Origin: Pyrenophora tritici-repentis
Taxonomy: Eukaryota; Ascomycota; Dothideomycetes; Pleosporales; Pleosporaceae
Direction: 5' to 3'
DNA: 64,000 nt
NCBI RefSeq assembly: GCF_003171515.1
Contig: NC_089395.1
Location: 2,356,001-2,420,000, forward strand
Both the position numbers and the translations under genes were made by a program. This document shows, piece after piece, positions 10,181-21,847 of this stretch. Under the pieces are notes generated by a model. It saw only the letters and a list, made by a program, of their open reading frames with translations, was not told where the DNA came from and ran no database searches. Each line of letters starts with the position of its first letter. Within the stretch, counting starts at the first letter, position 1.

Positions 10181-11791
10181 CTACAAACGCGCAGGAAATA
10201 TCGTTCCTTCCAACGAAGCATTTTCCACAGGTTTGGTAGCCGCTACCTTTGCAGCCGCAGTACCTGCCCTTCGTCCAAACACCGCGCCTGAAGTTAACCC
10301 ACTACCTCCAGGATAGTTACCGTAGAACAATCCACCTAACATTTCGCCAGCGCAAAAGAGACCCAAGATCTCCTTCTCACTCGAGGTAATAACAGCCGTC
10401 GTCTCAGGATTAACAGCCAGCCCACCAAACGTAAACGTGATACCACAGCACACCTTCACAGCCATAAAAGGGCCCTGATCAAGCGGTAATGCCCAATTTG
10501 ATTTTGCCAATGCCAATTTCTTCAGCCGAGACTGCGTGGATAGGCCATCTTTTACTGCAGGATCCCATTTCCTCTCTGGATTTTCTTTTTGAGACGCATA
10601 CACGGCGTCGTTATACTCTTTTATCATCTCGACAAAGGCTACTGGGGCATCCAGTCCCGCGCTCCATGCGAGCTCCTGCGCCAACTCCTCAATCGTAGCA
10701 CCCCAAATCTTATGTACACGCTCATCACGATACTCTTCATCGCGCAACCACGGAATCGCGCGCTGATCGTAGACCTGAAAAGCTACTCCGTCCGGTTGCT
10801 CATGGATAGCGCGTCCGAACTTTGCATACGTATAGTTGCGCATATCAAAACCTTCATCGACGAACCGCACGCCATGTTTGTTAATCATTAGACCAAGCGG
10901 GTAACCAGATTTTGTAAACTCGTTTGAAACTGTACGGTCCCCGCTGTTTGCAGGGGCGTTGGCGTCCCAGCAGGTGGAATGGCAGCCAGACCAGTTGCCA
11001 GCTTGTTTGGCGTTGACGTCGCGAATGGCGAATTCGAGCACTTCGCCTGTGTTGAATGGGGTGCCGCGGACTCGTGCAATGTCCCAGTTTGGACCTAGGT
11101 ACTGGGAACGCATGCGTGGGTTTGCTTCAAAGCCTCCTGCTGCTAGGATTACGGCGTTGGTGTTTATGAGTGTGTCTACGCTCTTGTACTCTAACAGGAC
11201 TCCTGTGACGGCGCCGGATGGGGAGGTGATGATGCGCTTGGCGGGTGTGGAGTAATACACTTCGATGCCGTGTCGTTGAGCTGAAGCTTGGTGATCTGCA
11301 ATGAGTCCCTTTCCGCCATCCTCAGTCATGAGCGACATGCCGCCCCAGAACTTGAAGCGGCCATTAACCTTGTACGCCTGACGATTGAAAGATAGCTGAA
11401 ACCTGATACTGTTCTTTGCAAGCCATTTCACTGTATCGTTGGAGTCGTCGATCAATGCCTGGTTCAATGCTGGATCTGACCGCCCTAGACACACACGATC
11501 CATATCCTTTCGAAAATCCTCCTTGGTATACGGCGCCATGTCGATGAGTTTTGATGTCTCAGGATCTACATTGTTGACAATAGGTAGTAGATCTTGCATG
11601 CCATTATGAACTGTTCGGAAAGCACCAGCTGTGAAATAACTGTTTCCGCCAGCCCATTCTTTTGGTGCTTTTTCAACGAGTACCACCCGATGTGCTCCAG
11701 CCTCTACAGCTGCAATGGCAGCGCAGAATCCTGCGTTACCGCCACCAATGACAAGTACATCGACGTTTGGGGGAGAGGTGAGCGATGCCAT
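10181..11791 (-). CDS. FAD-dependent oxidoreductase, fumarate reductase/tricarballylate dehydrogenase type
   Basis: Single exon of 536 residues. The N-terminus shows a Rossmann FAD motif, DVLVIGGGNAGFCAAIAA, ending in the acidic residue of LVEKAP, followed by AGGNSYFTAGAFR, typical of the succinate dehydrogenase/fumarate reductase flavoprotein superfamily. The C-terminus has FGGLAVNPETTAV and LFCAGEMLGGLFYGNYPGGSGLTSG, the second FAD-contact region. Length and motifs resemble bacterial TcuA tricarballylate dehydrogenase, but substrate specificity is inferred. No heme or Fe-S domain is present, so it is a soluble flavoenzyme. It is intronless, unlike most of its neighbours, which would fit acquisition by transfer but does not prove it. 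Confidence 0.88.
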   Translation of the reverse strand: MASLTSPPNVDVLVIGGGNAGFCAAIAAVEAGAHRVVLVEKAPKEWAGGNSYFTAGAFRTVHNGMQDLLPIVNNVDPETSKLIDMAPYTKEDFRKDMDRVCLGRSDPALNQALIDDSNDTVKWLAKNSIRFQLSFNRQAYKVNGRFKFWGGMSLMTEDGGKGLIADHQASAQRHGIEVYYSTPAKRIITSPSGAVTGVLLEYKSVDTLINTNAVILAAGGFEANPRMRSQYLGPNWDIARVRGTPFNTGEVLEFAIRDVNAKQAGNWSGCHSTCWDANAPANSGDRTVSNEFTKSGYPLGLMINKHGVRFVDEGFDMRNYTYAKFGRAIHEQPDGVAFQVYDQRAIPWLRDEEYRDERVHKIWGATIEELAQELAWSAGLDAPVAFVEMIKEYNDAVYASQKENPERKWDPAVKDGLSTQSRLKKLALAKSNWALPLDQGPFMAVKVCCGITFTFGGLAVNPETTAVITSSEKEILGLFCAGEMLGGLFYGNYPGGSGLTSGAVFGRRAGTAAAKVAATKPVENASLEGTIFPARL

Positions 11792-12527
11792 GTCGCGGGG
11801 ATACGAAACTGAACGATGATGACAGAGGCTGATAGTTCATACGATGCTGTGGCGGAAGAAAAGTTTTCATGAAGAGCGAAGCTTGCAGATCCCAGTTGAG
11901 CCTACTATAAGTTGACGGGTGACTTTTGGGTATCCCCGCAACGGAGACTTATACCCGCGGCAGCTGGCCCGCGGGAGCAGGGAGCAGGGGATGTTGCCGA
12001 CGGAGCTAGTGCAGGCTAGCTATCATGTAGTAGTCCGTCGCTATATCTGAAATTCGGATATAAGTAATGTCGAGACTAAAGTCGCACTGTAATGTAGAGG
12101 GGCCTTCTACTCGTGTTTTCCCAAGTTCGATGTACATATAAAGCTAGAGTTCCTGTTGACATTAGCGCGATTTATATCACGCGGCAAGGCACCAGTACAT
12201 AGCTCCCAACATTCAGTTTTGTATTAGGAGCTATCTTCAGTCTACCAAACTTTCGTTGGGTGACTTCTCGTCTTGCTGGACCGACCTCTTTCAAGCGTCC
12301 TATCCGACCTGTACTAGGTCTGCATACGTAGAGCATTCCCATGACTCTCTAGATAAAGATTCTGATGTACGCAGATGTTCGAGCCAGTGGCAACTCATGT
12401 GGGCGAGTGAGAATACAACAAGGAATAGGTTCATTCTCATCTTCTCGCTGATCAATGGTCCAGCAAGTTGATGAGGAAGAACCGGGTATCAATAAACAAT
12501 CAACGCCATGCAGTAGCTCTACCCTAT
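11792..12527. other. Intergenic region
   Basis: About 740 bases holding the FAD oxidoreductase promoter and the EAF7 3' end. Short open frames here lack domains. Nothing else is supported. Confidence 0.4.
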
Positions 12528-13433
12528 TTATCTTTTTCTCGTTCGTTTTGGCGCCGCTTTAGGTTTTGCACGATTCGCTCGTCGAGTGATAGGCGCGCTG
12601 TCTTGTTCAGACTCGACACTAGATTCCTCGTCATCATCATGCTCATCCTCTTCCTCGGCAGACTCAGACACGGTGCTCTGAGCTTTTGTGTTCTTTGCAG
12701 TATTAGCTCCAGCCTTGGTACCTTTTCCGGTCTTGGCTGTTCGAGCTCCTTTGGCACCCTTTGCATTCCTAGGGGTGGGTGTGGCTTCGGCTACGCTCTC
12801 TGCTTTTTGACTGCGCACGCTATCAGGCAGGTCGTTGAGCAGGCCGATGCCTGGAGCGTAAAGGTCTTTGTATTCATCGACTGGAACCATGGCCGGTGAA
12901 GAGGCAGCGGCTGAGGATTCGCGGTGGAAGCGTCTCAGCCACATCATCTCACCGAACTCGTCTTCAGGGAGCTCAAATTCGGGCATGAGAGCGGCATCCT
13001 CGGGGTTTAGAGGGTCGGGTTCTTCGGCAAAGGCGAATTCGTTCTCGCGCGTATCGAGGGCGTCTAGATCATACAACTGCCACAATTTCTTCCATATACC
13101 GGGAATACGTGTGTGAGGTGCATCATCGCTCGCGAAACCATGTGAGCGCATGTCGGTATGAATACTGATGATGCGAAAGTGCTTGTGCATGCCTGGACAT
13201 GAACATGTTAATTAGTCATGCATGAGTTGCTGACGTAACAGCATACCTGTTGGCTTCCACTTCATCATGCTCTTCATAAGCTGCGTTTCCTGCTCGTCGG
13301 CCCAGGGATCATTGAGCAGGTCATCGTGCAGCTGTGCAAGGCCAGAATCTTGCGGTGTCTTGGGCTGCGTGTCGCGTAACGGTGTTGAAGCTGCGGAAGC
13401 TGCACTTGCCTTTGCCTTCTTGCGGGGCGGCAT
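12528..13433 (-). CDS. EAF7: NuA4 histone acetyltransferase subunit EAF7 (CT20/MRGBP family)
   Basis: Two exons, 13433-13247 and 13192-12528, joined at a Gly codon; 283 residues. The conserved CT20 region reads WADEQETQLMKSMMKWKPTG, then MHKHFRIISIHTDMRSHG and IPGIWKKLWQLYDLDALD, as in EAF7 and human MRGBP. The second half is an acidic stretch (EEEDEHDDDEE) ending in a basic Arg/Lys tail. In yeast EAF7 sits in the TINTIN module of NuA4 with EAF3 and EAF5, acting on H4/H2A acetylation. The start chosen is MPPRKKAK; an upstream in-frame ATG would add a poorly conserved extension across the presumed promoter. Confidence 0.92.
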
Positions 13434-13606
13434 AGCTGGGGGCGAGTGAATTGATAGTGGTGAATGGGAGTGGAAGAAGTGGGCAAGTCGCGCAACCAGG
13501 TACCGACGGGGACTGGTGACGGAAGTTGCAGGGGTTCGCGTAAGGCTGAAGGGTTTGGGCGCGTCATACCCCACACCCTCACCCACGCATCTCTACTTGC
13601 ACCGCA
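13434..13606. promoter_or_regulatory. Compact divergent promoter of EAF7 and the GCP gene
   Basis: Only 173 bases separate the start codons of the minus-strand EAF7 and the plus-strand gamma-tubulin complex gene, so both must be driven from here. No individual factor site is claimed. Confidence 0.5.
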
Positions 13607-16467
13607 ATGGAGGCAGATGACTCGATATACAATGTCAATGTATTCAGTACAGATGACCTATGGCGACAGCCTACTTCTTTTGAAGATGCCGACACGCGCG
13701 AGTCTTTCCTGTTTGCCCCGCTGGAGCTAGATAGTGAGCCGTCGCGTCTTCAACAAACATGTGAACGCGTCAATTGACCAACCCCGCAGTCTCATCAATC
13801 AAGTTCGACCACCCCTATGCCCCAAAACACACTCTCGAACGCGAACTGCGACTTCCCGACTTAGATACATTTGAGTTTGGGCCCCTACCCGACCTTGAGA
13901 GTCTTGATGGGTCCACCATTTCCATCGACACTCTTCCGCTAGAGCCCGAGGAAGACGTCTGGGAGACAGCTCGTAAACAAGGGCCTGCAAACAAACATGT
14001 CTTGTTTTACACATGGCAATCTTTCGAAAAGGGTGAACATTTAGACAGCCCCACGCCATTCTTGACTGAGCGGGGTCCCGAAGTCTTCGATGCGACACTG
14101 GTACGCCATGAGGAATCCGATAATGACAAGCCCCGTGCTGGCCGAATACTCAAAGGACACGTGCTCTTGCAATCACTCTGGAATCTCGGTTTGGCTCGCT
14201 CTTCTATACTCTTTCGTTTCAATCCCAAGCTGAAGACATTTGAGTCCGCGGTACCGGATGGACGAGCATCGGGTCTGACTCTACTCGCCGCCCAGAGCTT
14301 GACCATGTACTTTATACACATCGGCAGCACTTTTCTGTATCTACGCTCCTTTGCAGAGCGAACCTTTTCCTCGGCTACAGCTATTGCTGCCAAGGTTGCA
14401 TTGGCTACTTCGGTGTCAAGCGTCTTGTCCAGCTTGGAAGACACACTGGGGAAACAGTCTGCAGAGATACGCTCTCTTTTGCAGTTACAGCATCAGTTTG
14501 CACGGCCCCGTGAGATCCTGATGCATGTTGCTCGTATGGTGGATGCTGCCAAACATGCCAAAACCAATGAGCAACTCTCTTCCATTCTGCATCATCGTCT
14601 CCTAGAGCTGGAAGAAGGAGATGAGCATCTCCGTCAATTATCATGCCAAGTGCTTTGTCAGGTTGCCAGGCCCAGCCTAGAGTTGCTTGGTGAGTGGATG
14701 GGAATACGAAAAGAAGACGAATCTGCGCCTATCTGGCAAAGGAATAGTTTCGTGGCGGTCGAAGACCCTACGGTCGACCCTCCCTCATTCGAATATTCCT
14801 ATAAGTCCGAAATGATGCCTAGATTTATCTCTCCGGAAGATGGAAATACGATATTTGAGACTGGCAACAGTCTTCGTTTCTTGAAGACGCAACATCCACA
14901 GCATCCATTGGCTCGTCTGGATGGATTGGCTGTTCAGCCTCCAGATATGGAGTGGGGCTTTGCATGGCAGGACATTGAGACATTGTCTTCCAAAGCAAAA
15001 GCTTACGAGGAAAGGTTGAGGCGGGCACTGCTGGCCTACAGTGCACGTACAACCGACGTTGCTGATGCTCTCCCTATGCCATCTGTACCAGAGCCTGTGT
15101 CAGAGCTTCCAGTTGAAACTCAGCATCTTGATCGTTACTTTGAGGATTCCATTGAGAGCATGAATGCGCCACCCAAGTGGGCCGCACAAACTTTACCAGA
15201 TGAGCTTCAGCTTCTGGTGGGAAGCATACTAAACACCACAGAAGAGAAAAATGCCCCTTTCAACACATTCTCTCCGCCCATGTCACTGGCATCCACTCTC
15301 TCATTTCGTCCACTCATCACTGCACAGGCGAAGCTAGTCAATGCAGCTACCGTCCGTCTATTCTTCCGCTCGCATCAATTACGGCTCCATCTTTCGCTTC
15401 AACGGCAATACCACCTTCTCGGCGACGGCGTATTCTCCTCGCTATTAGCAACCGCTCTGTTTGACCCCAATCGGGAGAGCGCCGAACGCCACAAAGGAAG
15501 GATGCGTAGCGGAGTACAAATGGGTCTTCAGCTAGGCTCCCGAAAATCATGGCCACCAGCAAGCTCAGAGCTTCGACTCGCCCTCCGAGGCGTCCTCAGC
15601 GAAAGCTACTATTCCTCGGCCCTCTACCAGACCACGTTAACAGCCGGCGTCGCCAAACCACCAAGTACTCCCCTTCTAAACAGCAGAGACAACGACGAAC
15701 TCCCCGGTCAACTCAACTTCGCCATCCGCAACCTCACTGAAGCCGAACAAGAAAAAGTAATGGACCCAGACGCCCTCCATGCCCTAGACTTCCTCCGCCT
15801 CCAATACGTTGCCCCCACACCCCTGAACCTCGTCATCACAACCTCCGCCCTCGATAAATACGACCACATATTTAAATTCCTCCTCCGCCTCCTCCGCATG
15901 CTCTTCGTAGTCGCTCACCTCCCTCGCTCATACACCGACACGGCGTCCCGCCAATTCAGAGCAGAAGCCTACCACTTCGTCATCACGCTCACAAACTACG
16001 TTTTTCAAACCGGCATCGCGGAACCATGGGCGGACTTTGACGCCTTTGTCGCAACCGTCGAACGCCGCCTCAACGAAGAAGACGAAGCGCGCGAACTAGG
16101 CGTTAGAGTAACACAGGGTGTTTCTTCCCTCCGCGACGCCCACGAAGCCTGTCTCGATAGCATTCTCTTCGCCCTCTTGTTGCGGAAGCGTCAGCGCAAG
16201 ATCATGGGCCTCGTCGAAGAGGTGTTTGAGCATATTTTACTGTTTGCCAAGATGCAGAATGCGGGGGCGCAGGAGGAGAGGTTTGGCGATGAGACGGTCA
16301 AGGGGTTGTATGCCAAGTTGAGGGGCAAAGTTAGGGTATTTTTGAGTGTTTGTCGCGGGTTGACAGGGAAACAGGGATATGGGGTGGGGAGGGGGACAAG
16401 GGAGGAGAATCAGATGGAGAGGTTGGTTGTGGGTATGGAGATGAATGGATATTTTGCCGCGTCTTAG
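13607..16467 (+). CDS. Gamma-tubulin complex component, GCP5/GCP6-like (Spc97/Spc98 family)
   Basis: Two exons, 13607-13733 and 13790-16467; 934 residues. The short first exon restores an N-terminus ending LFAPLELD before the junction. The GRIP1 region covers roughly residues 190-500. The GRIP2 region includes FRSHQLRLHLSLQRQYHLLG, LRLQYVAPTPLNLVITTSAL, YDHIFKFLLRLLRMLF and the closing SLRDAHEACLDSILFALLLR, all typical of Spc97/Spc98 proteins. The product should act in the gamma-tubulin ring complex at spindle pole bodies to nucleate microtubules. The length and divergent N-terminus favour the GCP5/6 (fission yeast Mod21/Alp16) group over GCP2/3. It converges on the rhodanese gene 124 bp downstream. 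Confidence 0.9.
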
Positions 16468-16590
16468 TGCGTGTACGAGCAAGTTCGAATTAGATAGCTT
16501 GAATGGCAATGTATATACATGCCTCGACATTAATGTCTAGTGGCACATCAGATGGTATATCAACAATCCATGCAAACATTCATAATACTC

Positions 16591-17512
16591 TTACTGCTTT
16601 GTCCCCATGAGTCCCCCAGGAGGATACTCGGGCTTCCCATCCGGCCCCAAGTTCTCCTCCCCACTCGACCCCGTCCTAGCCGTAGGCTTAGTCTCCGTAA
16701 CCGGTCTCGTCGGCTCACCCACGCCCTGCGGCTCCGGTGGCGTCTTCGTCCCCGGCCCTCCTCGCTTCTGCCAATCAAGCCACGAGCCGCGGTACTCTCC
16801 CACATTTACATATCTGTTGAAAAAGGCGTTAGCTGTTGGCCCTCTACACATCCATCTAGCCCTCCATCCCCTTTCCCAGTAAAAGGACACACATAGAGAG
16901 ACGGAGACTTACCCAGCCTGTCTAGCAATCCCAGCAGCAGCCCTACTCCTCACCCCCGCCTTACAAAAAAACACAACTTCCTTCCCCCTCGGCGGCTTCT
17001 CAAACCCAAACTGCTCTCTGAACTCTTCCTCTGGCAGTAGTAGCGCATCCGGGTGCGATGTCACTGGTATATTAATCGCCGTCGGGATACTGTTTGCGTC
17101 GTATTCATGGGGTTCACGGACGTCGATTAGGAGGCGGGAGTCTGAGGGGTGTTCGAGTATGTGGAGCACCTTTTTTGAGGGGTTAGATGGATAAGTCAGG
17201 GTGAGGGGAAGGAGGGGTGTATACATCGTCGAATTCGTAGAGTTTGTTTTCCGTCGAGCTGGGGCTGGAGCGGAGGGAGCGGGGGGATGGGTGGAAGTGC
17301 CGTGTTTGTGTTATTTGTAATGGGTTGGTTATAAGGAACGTGGGTTCTGTATTGCACCACGAATGAATGCTTTTCTTTTGCGCGAATGGAGAGCCGCCGT
17401 GTACTGCTTGTGAGCCGACGATTCTGGATAAGAGGTCTGGTTGACGGCCGATGACGGAGGTTTGCGATCGGGGGGTGGAGCTCAGGAGTTTGAGAAAGTG
17501 TTTTGAGGACAT
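16591..17512 (-). CDS. Mitochondrial rhodanese-domain protein (thiosulfate sulfurtransferase)
   Basis: Three exons, 17512-17225, 17169-16913 and 16813-16591; 255 residues. The first 80 residues are basic, Ser-rich and poor in acids, with an RHFHPSPRSLRSS stretch typical of a mitochondrial presequence. A single rhodanese domain follows: LLIDVREPHEYDANSIPTA, then FFCKAGVRSRAA, where the active-site Cys lies in a CxxGxR loop, and ending GEYRGSWLDW. The Pro/Gly-rich C-terminal tail is variable. Single-domain rhodaneses move sulfane sulfur from thiosulfate or persulfide to cyanide or thiols in the matrix. Both junctions preserve frame, the second by splitting a Gly codon. Confidence 0.9.
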
Positions 17513-18026
17513 AGTTGCGATTTAGACCGGAAAAGAGTTCGTATGTGGTTCCTCCTTGGAGTTATCGTGGCGGGACTTCCGTGGTTAGAAGGTTGGTAGG
17601 TTGTAATAGTGTCTATCAGTAAAGATGCCGAGTTGTCGGTAGCAGAAAGTTGAAGCTCGGATGTAGCGAATTAACGCCGACGTCACTCTTCGCGAACTCT
17701 GCGCGAACGTCGGACGCTAAGCCTTACAACAAGCATGGCATCATTGTGCATGAGTATGCGGCCTACGATTCTGTAACATTGGTGTTTATATTCATTGAAC
17801 TTTTATAATTTTACATAAACCTAAAGTGGAGTAGATAATGCCTTCCCAAGTAGCCACTTTTGTTTAACAACGCCCTTGGCCCTTTTCTAATATAGAAGTG
17901 ACAATGCGTAACGCCATATAAGATGTATGATAAGTATGTGGGGTATCCAGTAAGGAAAGATGGGACGACATGGGCCAAATAGGAACAAAGAAATATGCAT
18001 TTGTATATGGGCATTCGGCAGAAGTA
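17513..18026. other. Spacer between co-oriented minus-strand genes
   Basis: About 510 bases with the rhodanese promoter and the 3' UTR of the Atos-like gene. The AT-rich stretch at about 17770-17850 is a likely 3' UTR. No gene is recognised. Confidence 0.4.
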
Positions 18027-20512
18027 TCACGTTGACTCTTCTCCATCGCGCTGCACGTCCAGCCCCCGCAATTTCTGCGACAGTAGACCTGCATTCGGAG
18101 GTCCAGTTGGGCTCCCGAGTGGTGAAAAGGCATTCCCACCATACCCAATGTCGCCTTTGCTGAGTTTCTCAAACGTGCCGTCGTTGGAGCTATTCGGGCT
18201 CACGACAGGCCTCGGTGATGTAACAGGTGTCCTGAAGGGGCTCTTCGGATCAACATCCATGCACTCGCGAGAAACAGGTCGTGAATGAATCGCAGCTAGT
18301 CGACTGAGAGCAAAGGGAATGGGTTGTAAGTCGGCTACATGTGAGCTGAAACTGCTCGACGCAGATGAGTTGGCATTGTCACCAGTAAACTTCACTGCTG
18401 GAGGAGGCAAGGGTGTGTGCTGCCTAATGTTATCAAGCGCATCGTAGGCCTGCTGTGAGTGAGAAAGTGGCCATCCAGCGCTGCGACGACGGGAGACTTT
18501 GTCTGTAAGCTGAGGCCCGCTAGACTGGGTCTTTTGCGATGCCATAGAGTCTCTTGTCGGTTTGTACGTGCTGTATCTTGGCTCTGGCTGCTGAATTTCA
18601 TTTCTCAGCTTCTCCTTACCATCTGGCACTCGATTGGCAAAAACGACACGTATGCTTTTGTACAGATAATGCCGACCCTTTGACGGACAGCATATGTGCA
18701 AATGAATCAGGTATCGCAGAATAGGTCGGTCGTTGGGATCGTCGGAACTACTGAGAGCAGCTTCTGGGCAGTCTGTGCCCAAGTTCTTTCGTGAAGAAGA
18801 GGGCATATCGATGATAGGCCCCGCAGAATAACTGCGCTGCCTGATGAAGGTCTTCTGCCCTGGCTCCATGTCTGACAAGTCGTACGGGACGAGGAATAGC
18901 TTCACGGCCGTCTTGTTCGGGTTCTTCAGTACTATCTGAAGCTGGCCCTGTGGCGGAATCCGGTAGCAACCCCCGGGAGGCGCTTTCGGTGAAGTCGACC
19001 GTCTCTTCTTCTTCTCCTTTCGTCGAAGATTCCCTTTTGTTGTTTGTAGACTTTCTTCATCTCCCAGATGTATCCGAAAGTCCAAGTCATCTTGATCGGG
19101 GGGAGGTACAGCATGGCGACGCTTACGTTTACCGGATTCTTTGCTTTCATCGGGCGCTGGTAATGAGTTTTCCAGGTCTATGAGACCGACATATGGACTT
19201 GGCTCGTTATCTGAGATCCTACCATTGCCTGTATTGTAGCTGTAGAAGACTGCAGGAAAAGGCACTGTTACATGAGGTGGGCACCTGAGACTCGACTTGC
19301 AATCTCCACGCCCAAGGACGCCGATTTTGGCGACAAAGTCTAGAGGTCGCGAAGGCGTAGTTGACATACGTCCTCGCAATATTGACTCCTCGTATGAACC
19401 TACCATCGGAGCGTGTTGGAGTGGGGATGCTTCGGATGAGAAAGATGGCCGTCGGGGGCTCAGATAGGGTGTGTGTGAGAGAGAGTAAGGTTCGGATATG
19501 TTGTTTGTCATGGATCGCCGAGGTTGATGCGCCTGATACGGTAAGGAGGTGCCATGACGAAGATGGCGAGCTGCAGGAGTTCCGGTTGCGGATCGCGCCA
19601 TTTGTATGGACTGGTACGGTTGAAAAGAAGGCGGGGTAAAAGTATGCCTGCGATTATTTCTGTCAGGACTTGGAGAGGTCTTTCGCGAACTCGGACCAGA
19701 GGAGAAGTCTAGATCTGTGTTGTTTGCCTGGTACACAAGGGGGCTTGTGGGTGGCAGAAGTGTGAATTGACTGTGTGACGAGTGTGACGTCGCTCGTGCC
19801 CGCGCGACAGTACGAGTGTCGTCGTTGCTCGGCTCGGAATATTGGACATGGCTAGTACGGGTCGGATATCCAGCCGCGGGAAACGAACGGTCCCAAGGAA
19901 CCACAGGCGAAGTGGCTACAAAACCGGCAGACGAGTGGCCATGGTCGGTTGCGGTAGCCGCTCTCTGTTCCCGAAAGTCGCCCGAGTGTAATGCCGATCG
20001 AGGGCGCTGGATGTCTAGGCCTGCCGCTGCAGCATCTCGGACATGGTCAGGGGTAGAAGTGCGCGAAGCTTGCAATTCGGTGGTAGGCGTTCGTGGAAGG
20101 CTTGGACGGTCTCCAGAAGTCGGACGTGGTGGGATAGGCCCATGATTTGCGATATCGGTCTAGAAATCAAGTCAGTATTTATTGCATGAATACACAAGCG
20201 CTACCGAGTGTATTTTGGCTTTTCTTTACTCACACCCTGCCACTGTAACCATGATGGGCTGTTGGTCTTCTTTATCCTCTCGATCCACTCATTGCGACCG
20301 AACATGCACGGCTTGCGCGTGTGGGTGGAAGACTCGACGTCTACTTCAAGCGACCGTTGGGCAGTCAGGGCTTCTTCTTGTCGCATGGCGTTGCCCCAAT
20401 CGTCCTCCGAGTCAAGTCCCGTGGCTCCACCTCTTTCAAGGTTGGTGGGCGAGGTGTGAGCCAAGTATGACGGCGCGGGTGGACTATCATTGGGATCATG
20501 GAAAATAGGCAT
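18027..20512 (-). CDS. Atos/FAM214-like protein
   Basis: Two exons, 20512-20234 and 20159-18027; 803 residues, with the first exon restoring the true ATG. About 300 disordered Ser/Pro/Arg-rich residues come first. The conserved Atos domain begins GSYEESILRGRM and runs through GVLGRGDCKSSLRCPPHV to DNEPSPYVGLIDLE. The second conserved block has GCYRIPPQGQLQIVLKNPNK, then TAVKLFLVPYDLSDM and KTFIRQRSYS, near-identical to the C-terminal part of animal FAM214/Atos proteins. PILRYLIHLHICCPSKG follows before a variable tail. Drosophila Atossa is a nuclear transcriptional regulator; the fungal relatives have been linked to meiotic chromosome segregation by domain name only. A nuclear role is inferred. 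Confidence 0.85.
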
Positions 20513-21192
20513 GACTGAAAGAGAATGTTGTAAGAAACAGCATAGATATGAGTACTAGTATCTCAGTGGAATCAGATAATAGTGGCGGGATTATGGAAGT
20601 GTGACGACGGCGGAGACAGTGAGGTCAGGATGGAGCGCGTGCTGGCTCGGCGAATGATGTGAGTAAAAGAAGCAGTTTGGCGCGAATGCGTTGGCTCCAG
20701 CGGCCGGCTCATCACACAGTCATACTGGCCAGGAAACAAGGCGAAACACCGTGGAGCGCTCCGGGCTGAGGTGCGGAGAGGCAGAGGGATGACTGGCTAT
20801 GCGCTGTGCGCTGTGATGTTTGTAACTACTTGGATGACGGCAAATTCCTAATCGCTGCTGATAAAGGAGCTCCAGTCGGTCGAACCGGTATTGGCCGAGG
20901 TCCTGGCGCAAGAGGTCACACGACGAGAAGAATTAAGTTTTGGCTTTGTGCCTGCACGTGCGCTACCAAGTGAATAGATGGAACTGTATGTAGGTATGCT
21001 CTGCAGAGACACAACGGTGCTCAAAGCTGAGACGGCCTCAGTTGTGCAGTGATGCAGCCATGCAGCCGATCCCGCCCCGCTTCTGCCAAGACTGAGTGAG
21101 GAAACTACGCGCGCGTGCGCGGTATTGTGCCGTCTTTTGCCTGCTCACTTTTCACTTTTGATCTACCGACATCCACCACCGCTGTCGTCATC
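20513..21192. promoter_or_regulatory. Divergent promoter region of the Atos-like gene and FYV7
   Basis: 680 bases between two divergent start codons. Pyrimidine-rich sequence at about 21125-21190 precedes the FYV7 start. No coding frame with a domain and no specific factor site is claimed. Confidence 0.4.
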
Positions 21193-21847
21193 ATGGGAGT
21201 AAAACCACGACATGAGAAAGGCGGCGAGTCGTCGGCATGGAAGCAGAAAAAAGGTTTCAAGATTGGCCCTGCAAATCTGCCCGATGGCACCCATAGACGG
21301 AAAAGTACGTATTGGGTCCCATCAAGCGTAGCTCTCCACCATACCTACTAATTTGCGCATAGTCGAAAAGATCAAGAAGAGCCTCATCGAGAAAGCCAAG
21401 ATAAAGAAGCAGTATGCAAAGCTCAAAGCACGTGAAGAAACGGAAGCAACAGCACCGCGCAAATCTGTCTATGAACGCGAAGCCGACAACACGACCGACC
21501 CTGTACCAGAACCCAGCCTGGAACCCCACCCTGACCGAGTCGCTATGCTGGAAGAGAAGTCACCTGAACCTCAAGCCAGCCGATACATAGAGAGGCAGGA
21601 GCGAAGACGGCGTCCACAACCATTCCAGAAAGAGAGCGAAGTGGCGCGCAAGAAGAGGGAGGAAGCCGAGGAGAGGCAAAAGGCGAGGGAAGAGGCAGAC
21701 AGGGAGCGTCAGAAGAAAATCGCTGAACGGGAGCGCTTTAGAAAAACTATGGCCAAGGCGAGGGGAGGTCCCAATGGCAAGAGAAAACTCGGTCGCGAAA
21801 GCACCGTTTTGCTTGCCAAAGCGCAGAGGCTCATGGCCAAAACCTGA
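21193..21847 (+). CDS. FYV7: rRNA-processing protein FYV7
   Basis: Two exons, 21193-21304 and 21363-21847; 198 residues. The N-terminus has GFKIGPANLPDGTHRRK, the Fyv7/TAP26 signature, continuing over the intron into IEKIKKSLIEKAKIKKQYAK. A long, highly charged helix of Arg/Lys/Glu repeats (about 120-180) probably forms a coiled coil, and the Lys/Arg-rich C-terminus suits a nucleolar protein. In yeast Fyv7 is needed for processing of the 35S pre-rRNA to 18S. The start is the ATG just ahead of the conserved block; the ATG at 21115 in the same frame gives an implausible hydrophobic extension. Confidence 0.88.
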
